Shown here: positions 1-12,200 of the stretch, piece after piece | Numbering within the stretch: position 1 is the first letter of the stretch | Layout: each line of letters starts with the position of its first letter | Translations under genes and position numbers: made by a program | The notes under the pieces: model-generated | The model's input: only the letters and a program-made list of their open reading frames with translations | Databases searched by the model: none | Told to the model about the DNA's origin: nothing | Assembly: GCA_963931865.1 (NCBI GenBank) | Contig: OZ007509.1 | Coordinates: 7,408,474 to 7,472,473 of the forward strand | Length of the DNA stretch: 64,000 bases | Source: Axinella damicornis | Lineage: Eukaryota; Porifera; Demospongiae; Axinellida; Axinellidae | Direction: 5' to 3'

Positions 1-2541
1 TCAGTGTTGGGGGAAGTTCTTTCCTAAGTGTGGGATGATAGGCATCATCTTGGGTTAGGATGTAGTTTCTGTTTTAATTACACTCCTGGTAGGGGATATG
101 GTAGGGGAAATTTTTCCGCTCAATGTGATGACAGACCTCACAGCACACAAGAAAGGTGTATGTAAATTCTTAGTGACCGCTGTCCTGTCGTGTGCCGAGT
201 CGGCAGACCAGAACAATAACTGTCTAGATGTCTTGTGCATTACCAACCAAAATGCATCTGTCATCACTGTGCAGCTGGTCTGTGTCTGCAGACAGCTATA
301 GCGTAGTAGTAGTAGTGAGTACTCCATATCAGGTTCCTTCAGGCAATATATATGCATGTGCCTCAGGTGGTATCCACACAGGTGACCACTACTCTATATA
401 CAAGGGATTCCCTGACATCACATTAATTGTGAGAGTTCTCTGCTGTCTGTCTGTCTGTCTGTGAACAACGGCAGTCAGGAGTTGTACATATGGGAGCAAG
501 AATAGACTAGTGACGCATGTGACCTTCGTACTTATTGACCTCCATCTCTTGTCACATGTAAACAGGGTGTGGCATCATGATAGAGTCGTACAAGATGACA
601 GTACTTCTGGACCCAGTGCTAATGCTATATGCTATCGTGCAAGGCTGTCGGTGGGTCAAAGTAAATTACACTGGACTCAAGTAGACACGATGAGGGAGCA
701 GTAGCTAAAGCTACCTGTACAAAGATTTTTTCCTGTGAGGTCTTGGAGCAATCTTAACAAGTTGCCTCATATGTCCTGAAGGTATAGCTTTGTCTATGGG
801 ATAGCTCCTAGGCAGTGATACCTGATCCTAAGTGGGTCAGTTTCTTCCCATGAATTCTTCTGCTTCCTTGTTAATTACATGTCCCTATGTGTAGCTAGGG
901 GCAGTGTATATATGAATCCTGGAGTAGAAGCAGCTGTACGAAACTGAATCCCATTTTAATACTGTGTGGTTGTTTGCATAGCTGTACTGGGTATTCCAAA
1001 CACCTTTTGGGGACCAGAGTTTCCTCATTTCAAGGGTTTCAAATAAAGGGGACACACTGGATAGCACCTATCCTAAGTGCATCGCTTGTGCTGAACCCAT
1101 ACTGTTGTATATAGTTGGCTGGGTACAAACCTGTACGAGCAGGTCCAGGAGAAACACTTTAACCTTGGAACTTTGTTTGGATTGAGTGGAATCTTTGCTA
1201 ACTTCCAATGGTAATGTGGAACACATAAAACCTGTTGCTATGGCAACCTCCTTACCCTTTGATGTATACACCTTCCTAGAAGTGACTTGAGGGAGTGAGT
1301 TAGACTCACCACAACACTTTGTGTGTGGCCACCTGGTGTATCTTTATCAGGAATTGATGCAGCTGTGATACCCTATCTCAGCCATGCAGCCATTCATTCT
1401 TTCTCACTTCTCTGCCACCTGCTTTATCATCTGACTGAGGTCAGCAAGTGAGCTTTGCACATTCCCTTTGATGATGCAAGAGCTGTGGTGAGCTTTGTTT
1501 GGATTGTGCGCTGGATTGCCTGCTCAGACATCCGCCCTGTGTAAGCTTGTGGTTCACCATCAGTGTAGGAGCATGCAGTGGGAGTGACACAATCACTCAA
1601 CATATAAACAAGGACAAAGAATCATGGATCTCTGAGGTACAATGGCTGGACAACCTGCAGAGGTACTGATCTGACAGGGGGGTAGGACAAGATCACGTGC
1701 GCTGTCACTTGTATGACATAATGCAAAGTCGCTCTACTTCATTTCTCCATGGGAGAAGGCTGCATTGCACTTTCAATGCACCCTGAAGAGTATCCTCCAT
1801 GCAAAGACTGAGCAAACTATGTATAAGCCACTACTGTACACTATGTGCCTGTATTGATCGAGCAGCATATATAAGTGACCATGCAGACTCACCGAGAATA
1901 TCGGTGAATGCAGGCCTTGTCAATTGCGTGTAGAGTATCCTGTAAGAAGTCAATAAAGCGATTGAACCCCAGCGATAAGTCAGGGCTAGAGCTGTTACTA
2001 GTCTGCCAGTTCCGCATACATCTTGTGTATCATTGTGCACTATACCTATAGAATGTTAATTGTACCACGTGCGCACGGACCTTGTCCTATCCCCCCGATC
2101 TGTTGTGCAAACCTTCACCCTCGATCTTGTATAAACAAACCTTAAATCAGGAAAACTTACCTTTCTTTATGCCCTGGTTGGGGGTGTATGTGCTACGTAT
2201 GTGGGACCTGGTAACTAGCATTTTGTATGCATATTTCGAATGGGAGGGAAGCTACACAGGCCAAGCAGCGACAGCTGGGCTGTTACACTTCACAAAGCAA
2301 GCTTCTTTGAGTGGAAGTAAATTATGACTTTGTGATGGAATCGTCTTATTTCAAATGCCTCCTCCACTCTGAAAGCGTCCTCCCACAAGCATTGCATTGC
2401 CAGCACTTGAGAGGTAGTTTTGTTAGGGTGAGGACCTTCACTGAAAACCACTTTGATAAACATTGCCCCTACTTGGCAGGTGGGTATATTTGAGAGTGGG
2501 AGTGCGAGCAGGATGATAAGATCTGTACAGTGGTTGAATGT
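1..2541. other. No recognisable gene
   Basis: I see no supported exon, RNA gene or repeat array here. The short open frames lack splice signals in a consistent phase and have no family signature. It could be intergenic, or a 5' intron of the FN3 receptor gene that starts to be recognisable at 7.6 kb. Confidence 0.4.
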
Positions 2542-2550
2542 CAACCCCAC

Positions 2551-3166
2551 TAGCCTCGTTCCCAGGCCCGAGACGGCAAGGAGAAAAAGGCCTGGTTTCC
2601 ACTGTTTGCGCATGCACTAAAGAGCGGTGGAATTCCACCAGCACTGTGGACGTTCGATTATGTTTGTACACTTGTGACGTCAAGCGGATAACGTGATCCG
2701 TACTGTAACAGTAATAACTAGCTAGCTATAGTAAGCGAGTGGCTTGCGTTACAACAGCTCTCGATCGTGCTCTCCTATGCCCTCAGGTGGCAAGGCGCTT
2801 CTGAATTGATCATGAGCTAGTAAACAGTGACCTTCAATTGAAAGATGGGATGTTTTCGTGTGGCTACCGTCGCACCGACCGGGTGGAGTCAGTATGCTAC
2901 CAGACTCTTCCGTTTGTTTTGAATAACGAATGTCGGTTAAGTCTGTTGTAGTGGCAGTATATACAATTGTGGTTGTGTCGCCCATCATCTCGCGGATGGA
3001 GGACAAGTGTAGCAAAATAGGTGGCGTCACACCCTCGACCATGTGACTACGAAGACGTCATTTGCACCCTCCCCCTTATGACTACGTGTTACGGTTACAG
3101 ATAATTAAGCGCATGCGCAAACAGTGGAAACCAGGCCCTTTTCTCCTCCCTCTCTCGGGCCTGCTA
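2551..3166. mobile_element. 616-bp inverted-repeat element, TAGCCTCG family
   Basis: The ends are inverted copies of about 60 bp. The left arm starts TAGCCTCGTTCCCAGGCCC and runs into the GTTTGCGCATGC side; the right arm mirrors it. A perfect 9-bp target duplication, caaccccac, flanks it at 2542-2550 and 3167-3175. There is no transposase inside, so it is non-autonomous. End sequence and duplication length match the DDE element at 52.4-54.9 kb. Confidence 0.8.
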
Positions 3167-3762
3167 CAACCCCACCTGCTGGGACTGGAGGCTTAGTCTT
3201 TGAGTAACCCCACCAGTGAATTGTGTACAGCATTAACAAGAATTCTGTATTACAAAACTGTATCTTGTGGTATGTAAAGTACAAACATTTCGGTGTGGTT
3301 GATTGGTGGGAATTTGTACCCCATTACAAGCAATCGGAGACACAAAGGGCCTGGCGTTCTCAGCTTCTGCAAGCACTGTCTGATGGGTGACTTTTCTCTT
3401 AGTATATACATGACTGTTTGCTGCTTACTTTTACCAGAACAGACAATATCCACCCCACGGCTATTCAATTATTCATGCCACTGAGATTTGGTAGCCATCA
3501 TCCCCTCCCACATGCCTTAAGAAGAAGGGAAGAATGTACTGGCTAGCTGCACTCAATAGCCGAGCAGACTAAACAGGTGAACAGCCATTATGATAATCAG
3601 CTTGGAGGGGATTACGCCCAATGAATTCAGTAAGTGAATTCGCGAGGCTTGAATTCACTAACATCCCCCCTACATGTACTGTTACATGGGAAAGGAGGGA
3701 AGCAGAGGACCCCCTAGATTGATGGCTTGCATCCTGATTCTGGGAAGTTCTCGGGGGTAGTA

Positions 3763-4008
3763 TGATCATTTCCTTGAGGGTGGTTGCTGTACTCTGGGCA
3801 TGTGTACATTATGGTATACCTGAGGGACGGAAGGTCTCCAGAGTGGATCATAATACTGTTCAGCTGGTAGTGCTATTGTGACCAGGTGTGGTGTGATCAT
3901 TTCCTTGAGGGTGTTTGCTGTACTTTGTTTACCTGAGGAATGGAAAGTCTCCATCTGGAGTGGGTCATAATACTGTTCAGCTGGTAGTGCTATTGTGACC
4001 AGGTGTGG
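3763..4008. repeat. Tandem duplication, about 125-bp unit
   Basis: Two adjacent diverged copies, 3763-3890 and 3895-4008, share gatcatttccttgagggtg at the start and ctattgtgaccaggtgtgg at the end. No coding content is seen. From the end of this repeat to 5.5 kb nothing else is supported. Confidence 0.7.
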
Positions 4009-5548
4009 AATAATCCCACTTTGGAAGTGGGAGTTAATGTGAACGAACCATTGTGTGCTGTGGTTAGAGCAATGATATTAGTATTATATAATGGGATTGT
4101 GTCCTATTGTGTCCATGCCTCAGTGTCTCAGTTGGTGACAGGTTCACACGTTTTTATTTTTCGCACTTATCTGACTGGGCAAAACATGACTGGGCATTCA
4201 CCCAAGTAACAAGTGCTATAGTAGTTCCAAGGCTAGCTCTCGTTCTCGAAAGAGAGAAGAGAGCCTGGTATTTGTGAACTGTGATCTGACATTGGTAGCC
4301 ACCATCCCTGTCCGACTACTGGACTCAGCCATGTGACCACCGTCCCGGTCCCACTACTGGACTCAGCCATGTGACCACCAAGTAGATGTTGTGAGAAGTT
4401 GATCTTACAGGGTTTCTGGAGCTGATACCATGGGAGTTGATTTCATGGGCATCAAATGCCGCGATTTTTTTAACCTAATCCCATCCTGGACCTATTTCAT
4501 ATTGTAGCCTATTGGCATACACATGTACATGTACATTGAGGTGTGGCGCCAATAATTAGAAGTATTCATGGTGATTGCAACATTCTGCAGCTGTGAATAT
4601 GTTTGTTGCAGGAGCCACAGGACTCAGGAATTTGCGTGTGTTAACATGTGACATGTCAGGTCATAGTAGGACAGGAATGTACATACAACCTACAGTGTAT
4701 TGTATCTATCAGTGTATACATATGTGTACCATGGTCTCGCAAAAGAGCGCCCAACCCCGAAAGAGTGCATCCGACTCCAGTGATGTAGATATCAATATTA
4801 TCGCTCTTTTGGGGTTGATGTGAAAGAGCGCCCACCCCCCTGTTCGGTGAGCATGAAATATGCACCGCCCGTGGGTGCTCTTTCACGAGAATACAGCTAC
4901 ACTTGCGTTCCAACTGGGCCTTAGAATTTCAATTAAGCTGTAGATGAGAACTGCCGATGAAATTACAAGTCAACTGAACAATGGGCTCCAGCTGGCCTTT
5001 GAGACTTGGCACATGCGGCAGAACTTCAGTTCACTGTTCAGCTACCCTTAGAGTCTTAACTCGGTTAGGTTGAATAGTTGTGTACCTCTCATACCACACC
5101 TGCTGCTGGGTGTGATGTCATGTGATGTCATCAGCTGGTTGACCTGGGACAAGGAATAGTGTACAAGAGATGATTTCCATTCCTAGGATGGTTTCCATTC
5201 CAGGATGGCTTGCCTCAATGTATGCATGCTGCTGTAACTGATCTGATAGGCATGTGTGCCCTTCTTGAGTGAGGATAGTGAGCTAGGATCACTCCACAGC
5301 AATGTGGAAAACTATTTCTGTGGACACCACCTGCAAGGCAGTGCAGATGTTGTTTTGTCTCACTAGTGTGTGTGTTGCATGTATATCAGCTGTGCTTCTG
5401 AACCCCCCCCTGGCTAGAACATCTGTGTAAAGAGCCCAGTCTACCCATCCATGACAATGGCTGTCATACACAGCAAAAGTATGCCTAGCCTCGTTCCCAG
5501 GCTCTCATTCTCGAAAGGGAGAAGAGAGCTTCAAGCTGGTAACATATT

Positions 5549-5573
5549 GGGGGGGGGGGGGGGGGGGGGGGGG
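5549..5573 (+). repeat. 25-nt G tract
   Basis: An uninterrupted run of G follows a TAGCCTCGTTCCCAGG-like half element at about 5488. From here to 6.9 kb I see no gene, only a short TG-rich stretch at about 6679-6738. Confidence 0.9.
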
Positions 5574-6904
5574 TCAAACTGTTGACTTCCGGTGTGTGAT
5601 CATTCATGTTATAAACGAAGGACACTCCTACTTTTGTGGTAAGTTACAAATCGGTCACGCGCTATTTGAAATGTTTTCATGGCATCCCTGGCTTTATCAA
5701 GATCCGAGACACTTCATGCAAGAATACCGGACAACTCACCTTGCGAACCGTTGATCCCGTAAGCGGCTACATACGATGAGCGAGCTGGTCCCGCAAACAA
5801 ACCGCAGTGAACAGCGAGCTCAGACCAGTGGCCCTCTCGCACACTGTCATCTGTCTTTTACCCACTGTGCTCTAACGGTAGCTCATTGTTAGAGGTCATC
5901 CCTGATAAAGGTCATCGGAACATTGATAACTCAGTTATAGACTGCTGAGTATTTGATACAAATTTGACAAAGAGTCTGCTCATTAAATGTTTACCAACTG
6001 GTTGGGAGCTTTTGCGTAGGCCTCAAATTGGGAGAATTTGCTCAAGGTGTCGGATTTCATGGCCTAATATATGAAGCCCACAGAGTTCCTCAGCCACATG
6101 TTCTAATTAAAATACCAGCTGCAGATGTATACCATTCCAGTTTGTGTTTCCCACACTGACCTCAACTAAGGTATGATTCATACTTGGCAAACGTTCCACC
6201 TGATTCTGCTTGCTCACTAAGCAATTAGTCCTCATTATCATACTAGGCCATACTTTCCTTAAAAATATGGTCTATTGCAGGGCCATTCCTTGTTGGTAAG
6301 TCACAGAAATTGCCCATTATTTACACATGTATAATTTTACCTAACTCCATTAGTGAGGCCCTGAAGTGCACATGTAGGTGAGGAATGCCTTGAAGCAACA
6401 TTTATGCTTGTGGTTTACGCTTGTGGTTTCAGTGTCTGTGGGTTGGATTGGATAAGTGCATTAATGTGCTGTGAGACTTTCAGCTTCTGACGTCACTTCT
6501 ACAATCTCCTTGGGATAAAAATTCTGCACTACCAGAAAGGGGTGTCACCCCCTGGGATGTTTTCGTTGTTCCGAGAATGTTACAAGGCATAATGCACTCT
6601 GCCATTTTCCTTCAGACCTAGACTTGGCTATTTCTTAGCCAAGTGACCCACCTTGCTGCTGTAGTTTGCCCTACATTTTATGTGTGTGTGCGTGTGCGTG
6701 TGCATGTGTGCGTGTGTGCATGCGTGTGTGCATGTAGATGTACGTATGCCCGACCAGGCAAGTTGTTCACATCGTTAATAAGCCTAAGCCACCAGTGCCT
6801 ACTCAAGCAGGCTTACCCTGTGCATTCCACAAGGTTGAGCAGTGGTATGACGCAGAAACTCACAGACCATAATACCCCACCCTATGGTGGTTGCCGTACA
6901 TTGT

Positions 6905-6965
6905 CAAGAGCGCATGAGGACATCATTGTTTTAAAAAAGAACAGTGATGTCATCATGCGCTCTTG
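6905..6965. mobile_element. 61-bp miniature hairpin element, CAAGAGCGCATGA family
   Basis: It is almost entirely two facing arms, CAAGAGCGCATGAGGACATC and its inverse, with an A-rich loop. The flanks carry a perfect 7-bp duplication, acattgt, at 6898-6904 and 6966-6972. The same ends occur in the larger element at 12345-12916. I infer an internal deletion derivative of that family. Confidence 0.75.
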
Positions 6966-7547
6966 ACATTGTAGATTCCCCCAAAGATGGGTACCATATT
7001 TCCATAATCAAACGCTGCAGCTACTATCTATTTCACCCCGCGGCTACTATTCAAGGGTGGCCATGCACTAATCAAAAGTTGCGTTTATTATACTCAGCAT
7101 GAACAAGGAAGTAAGAAAATAGGTTGCGTGTATGCACAAAGAAGCTTCAGTTTTGCTTCAGCCCCGTGTGGTACCATCGTAATCATCCTCGACCTCAGGA
7201 AATGTCAAACGTTCTTAGACAGCTCTCGGGGTACATGACCAACAATCTGTTCTCTTCTCTTCACACTCACAGCAAAATAGTCACCTTCCTTGAGCGCTAG
7301 CCGCGGTTACTAAACAAGGGTGGCGTTTTTCGCATCCCTTCTGAAGGTGTGGCCATTATTCGAGGGTGACCACTAATCAAGGGCAGCGTTTGATTGTGGA
7401 AATACGGTATCTAGTTGTGTGTGTGTGCCGTGTGTGTGAGAGAGGAGGTGAGAAGCCTTGCAGGTGTATGGCTATGTTGTCAAGCCACATTGTATCTTCC
7501 ATACCCCACCCACACACACATACACATGCTCACTTACAATGCACATT

Positions 7548-7597
<50 letters not shown>
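7548..7597 (+). repeat. (CA)n microsatellite
   Basis: Uninterrupted CA dinucleotides lie just upstream of the first recognised FN3 exon. Similar tracts are at 9164-9213 and 61641-61703. Long CA/TG tracts close to acceptors recur in this window. Confidence 0.9.
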
Positions 7598-7599
<2 letters not shown>

Positions 7600-7620
7600 C
7601 TGCATCTGCACGCACGGCAG

Positions 7621-8053
7621 GACCACCTCCTCCGCCCAACCCCATCACTGTCAGTGTAGTGAACTCTACAACAGTGAGCGTGAACTGGCAGTTGGTAGGC
7701 CCTACAGCACTCAATTACATCATTGACTACCGAGTGGAAGGGACTACTGACTGGACTTCGGTGACCTCCCTTGGACCACCACTGATCATCCCAAGTAAGT
7801 GGAGCTATACATAGCTGCTCTAGCTGTCGACTAAAAATCCCCACTCCATGATATGACCCCATGGTATTATCGTGGGAGCGTGACTGTTGATGGGCACCCA
7901 CTATACCCTTCTCTAACCCTCTCAGACCTCATGCACGGAGTGCGGTATCAGTTCAGAGGTGCCAGTAGCAACAACTTCGGGAGGAGCACATCAAATAGTG
8001 GTATTGTGACAGCCACTCCGTGCTCAACAGGTAGTGTGGGTGGGTGGGTGGGT

Positions 8054-8089
<36 letters not shown>

Positions 8090-9165
8090 AATGAACTACA
8101 TGCTGTCCTTTTTCTCTGACAGCTGATGTACAGTATAATACTGCATGTTAAAGAGATTTGAAACCGTGTGTGTGTGTTCGTGCTCAGGAACAGACACCCC
8201 TATAAGCTGTGTAGTGTAAGTCATATGCTTGCAATGAAAGCATTGTCTCCCTCTGGCTAGCTATCCCCACAGTGTCCTGTTGTAGACAACACCACCATTG
8301 AGCAGTGTGGGGCCCGCGCTGATTATACTCCCGGCTCTAATTCAAGTGCACTAGTGGGAGTGGAGATTTATAAATGAATTAGTAGTGAGAGCACATTCTT
8401 GGCATAGCTGGGACATCCTCGTACCACTACAAAGAAGAGGTGGTATGCGTGGTTATTGGTATGTCAAAACTCAGTCTCTGGATGGCTCCATATTGGCTAG
8501 TCCAAGCTTGTAGGGGACACGGAGTTAACGTATCGTAAAACCGTAAAGCAAAGAGGTGGAGTAACCCATGATCAGAAAAGGACAAAAGAAATTAACGGTT
8601 CATTGTACATTCAATGGGTCGGGTACAGACACTTACACATTTGGTGTATTGTGCGTAATTGGTTGAGGAATCCCGAAGACTAAGGGTTAAGTACTACACG
8701 TTGACTTCTGTACCTTGGTACCAATTGTGTATTTGCTAATTAACCCTTTAGGTGTTCCTCCTGTGGTGACTGGAGTTGATGCAAGCCTGTCCACTTCAAG
8801 AATGATCATGATACAGTGGCAGGTGGGCTTTCATTGACAGTGGTTCCTACATGTACAATATTCTCCTGATCATACCCCCCCCCCCCCCCCCCCCAATACT
8901 CTAGCCTAAAGTGGGGATTGGCTCTTTACTTGAATGTAGTCGACTATATGCCTCGAGAAATGCAAATTCATGGACTGCCTGTTATGTACGTATGCCTGGT
9001 TATTCTGTCCAAGTGTAGTTGATATAATATTCACCCCGGGCATTGTGGAACTTACCATATGTAAGAACTTTGGGGTTAAAGAGGAAGAGGATGTTTACTT
9101 GAGGTATGTAGCAATGTGCTGGAACGCAAACGTTAGTTTCTTTATCACACAAACACACTGATCAT

Positions 9166-9216
<51 letters not shown>

Positions 9217-12200
9217 CCCACTTCCACCACAGCAATCACGAGACCAAGGAGTGGCAGGGTACCGCATCTACATCTCTCCATATGAATCCTCCCCCGCTAC
9301 CATCGACAGAGCTGACATCACCTCCTACGAATTCCAGCCCCCGTCCTGCAGTGACAGTACACCCTACACCTTCGCTGTGCAGGCAGTCAACAGCTGCGGC
9401 AGCGGTGGTCCCAACTCATCCCAAGTGCTACGCGAGTGCTGTAAGTAAATACTGTACATTTGAGGTCATCCACACCAGTTGTAGTTAGGTGTATGGAAAC
9501 CTGAAACAGCTGGAATAGCCAGAACAAGCGGAAAAGAAGGAAATTATTATTACAAGCGTACAGTAGGAGTCAAATTAAAGTTCCCGTTTCGCTTGCGTAG
9601 AACGTTAGTAGAACGTAGAACGGTGTCATATTACGCCGTTTATTAATTCGTAAACGCTACCATCGTGTACCGTGTTTATGTTGTGCAACCGTTTTTACGG
9701 TAATGTAAATTTCAATTTTTCGTAGCCACGTTGCAGCCAAAAAATGCCTTGCACCTAGCAGTAGCCAGCAGCTAGCAAACGAGAAAACATCGCATAACGC
9801 TAGAAGGCAGAAGGGCGTTGTTTGCTATATTTTGTGTGGCAGAAGAGCAAGGAACACAGTGAACCTCGAACTGTCATCGTTCAGTCAGGTTTGTTGGTAC
9901 AGTAACTTGCATATAGCTACTCACTGTAGAGCTTACCTACAAATCACGAAGACACTAACAGGACCGCAAATGTGGCTTAGAAATGAACCGGACGTTGGTT
10001 TAGCTTGTGGCGCCTATAACCTGCAGCTCACTCAACTCAACTGTCGATTTCGACCGTACACACGTGCGTTTAAACGGTAAACTTCCGTTTTAACGGTTGG
10101 CTTCTGTTCCGTAATTATTGAACGTAAAACGGATGCGTTCATTTTGCGTAAAACACATTGAAATTAGGACCGTTCTACGCAAGCGAAACGGGAACTTTAA
10201 TTTGACTCCTACTGTACATGTGTTTGTCAAGTGAGTATGGTAGGATGGAACAAACTGCACTTGTGTCAGGTATAGCGGCCCTGTGAGTTACATGTACCTT
10301 CCACTTTGTGAATGTGTTTCACCGTCGGATAGCGACGAAGACTCATCCGAACTGGCGCTGATCTTGAACTGACGCTGGTGGGGGGCTGAAACCGGTGCAT
10401 TTGAGTGGCCTTTTAGCGTTTAACATACATCACGATCACAGTGCCACCATTTCAAGGCTGTCTGCATAATGTAACTCTGACCTACAACAGCCATTTCAGT
10501 CATTACGTAGACAATTCGGTCTTTCAAACTCATAGCTATATTTGGCTACAGTGTATGGATACTTGTCATATATACATGTAAGCCAGTCTTAATTTCAGTG
10601 TTTTATTGCACACTCAGTCCAGTGTTCCAGGTACAGTGATCTTTCTGCTCAGAGTTTATAGTGGTAGCACTTCACGGAAGTACTTGTGGCATGTGGATAC
10701 CCATGCTATGATACCCATGCTATGATCTATGCCTACAAGACAAGGAATTTACATGTACAGTAGGAAAGTTCCCATTCCGTTTGCATGGCCATACCACGGT
10801 GTTATTAACTGTTGTCGTTTCCATTCCGTTCCATTAGCCTTCTGCACATGTATTTAAACGGTACGTAAAATGGTGTTTGTTTTGTCGCTATTCTATGATT
10901 TTAATAAACACAAGGAGCAAACGACCAGCACATTGAGCGATGTTGAGCAATCATCGTGACAGTCGGGACACAACAGCAGCAGCATCGAGGTGTTCGTGAA
11001 CTCATCTCATCCTTCAGTATGTAATTTGCATGAAAACGACAACAGTTAATACTGTGGTACGGCCTTACAATGCGAATGGAATGGAATTTTAATACTGTAC
11101 ATGTAAATCCCTTGTCTTGTAGGTGTAGATCAGTAGAGGGAAACCGAAGAGCGATGGTGTTGTGGAGATGCATTCACACTTCACACATGCTCACAGTTTT
11201 GGACAGTATGACGTCAGCTAAATTTATTTTGCAAGCTAAAGCGGCGCAGAACATTATACAATACGGAACGGAAATGTCAGCACGGTTACACGCAAACAGA
11301 ACTGGAACTTTTCCATGTCTCCGACTCCATGAACACCCGTTACTATAGTAACAGGAAATATTTTTTCCATCATGAATATGTCAGTACTTGCAGTAGACAG
11401 ACTCATATTCTCTCCCTGTTGCAGTTTTACCAAACCGGATCCATATCACTGACATCGTACCATACGGCCGCGGGATCATGGTGATATGGGCCTCAGACCA
11501 GCAGGATTTCCTGATGTCACCCCTCTTCATTGAAATACAAGACATCCCATCGCTATCTGACGGCCAACCACTGACTAGAATCTATCGAATCGATGACCTT
11601 GCATCTCCTACAGTCTGTGTCGGTGGTCTCACTCCAGAGACAACGTATAACGTGTGCGTGAACGCCTCGTACAGTGACAGGCCCTCCATTGATGTCAGCT
11701 GCAGGTTCACCATGACAGTTGACCAAGACCCGGCTCACATTGATACCGATCAATGTAGGACACCCAGCGACATCATCGGGACCCCACTTACTCAACCAAC
11801 CAGTAAGTGGGTGTAGTGTGGGTATGAGCATGCATCAATTTGTTGTGGTTTATGAGCAGGGTTGAAGTCAATCTAATATGACATCTATAACTAGTGGAAT
11901 GCAGGACATTGGGGGGCGAGCCTGAACGAGTGCAGGACATGGAACAGTTGCATGCACACGACTACCATCAGAATGTGACTGAGCAATGAGCATAGTAGGC
12001 CACAGAAATTATGATACACTCGTGCACATCACAGCAACTGTGAGTCAGGCTAGCTGAAGCAGTGTAGCAGGTACATCACCTACTGTGGTAGGTCCATGAA
12101 CGGCCTCGTCTTTGTTGTCGCCACCGAGGAGGTAGAATGTTCATGGTTCGCTTATCGCTCTAGCCAATGAATAGGTCCATTAGTGGTATCCGACTTTGTT

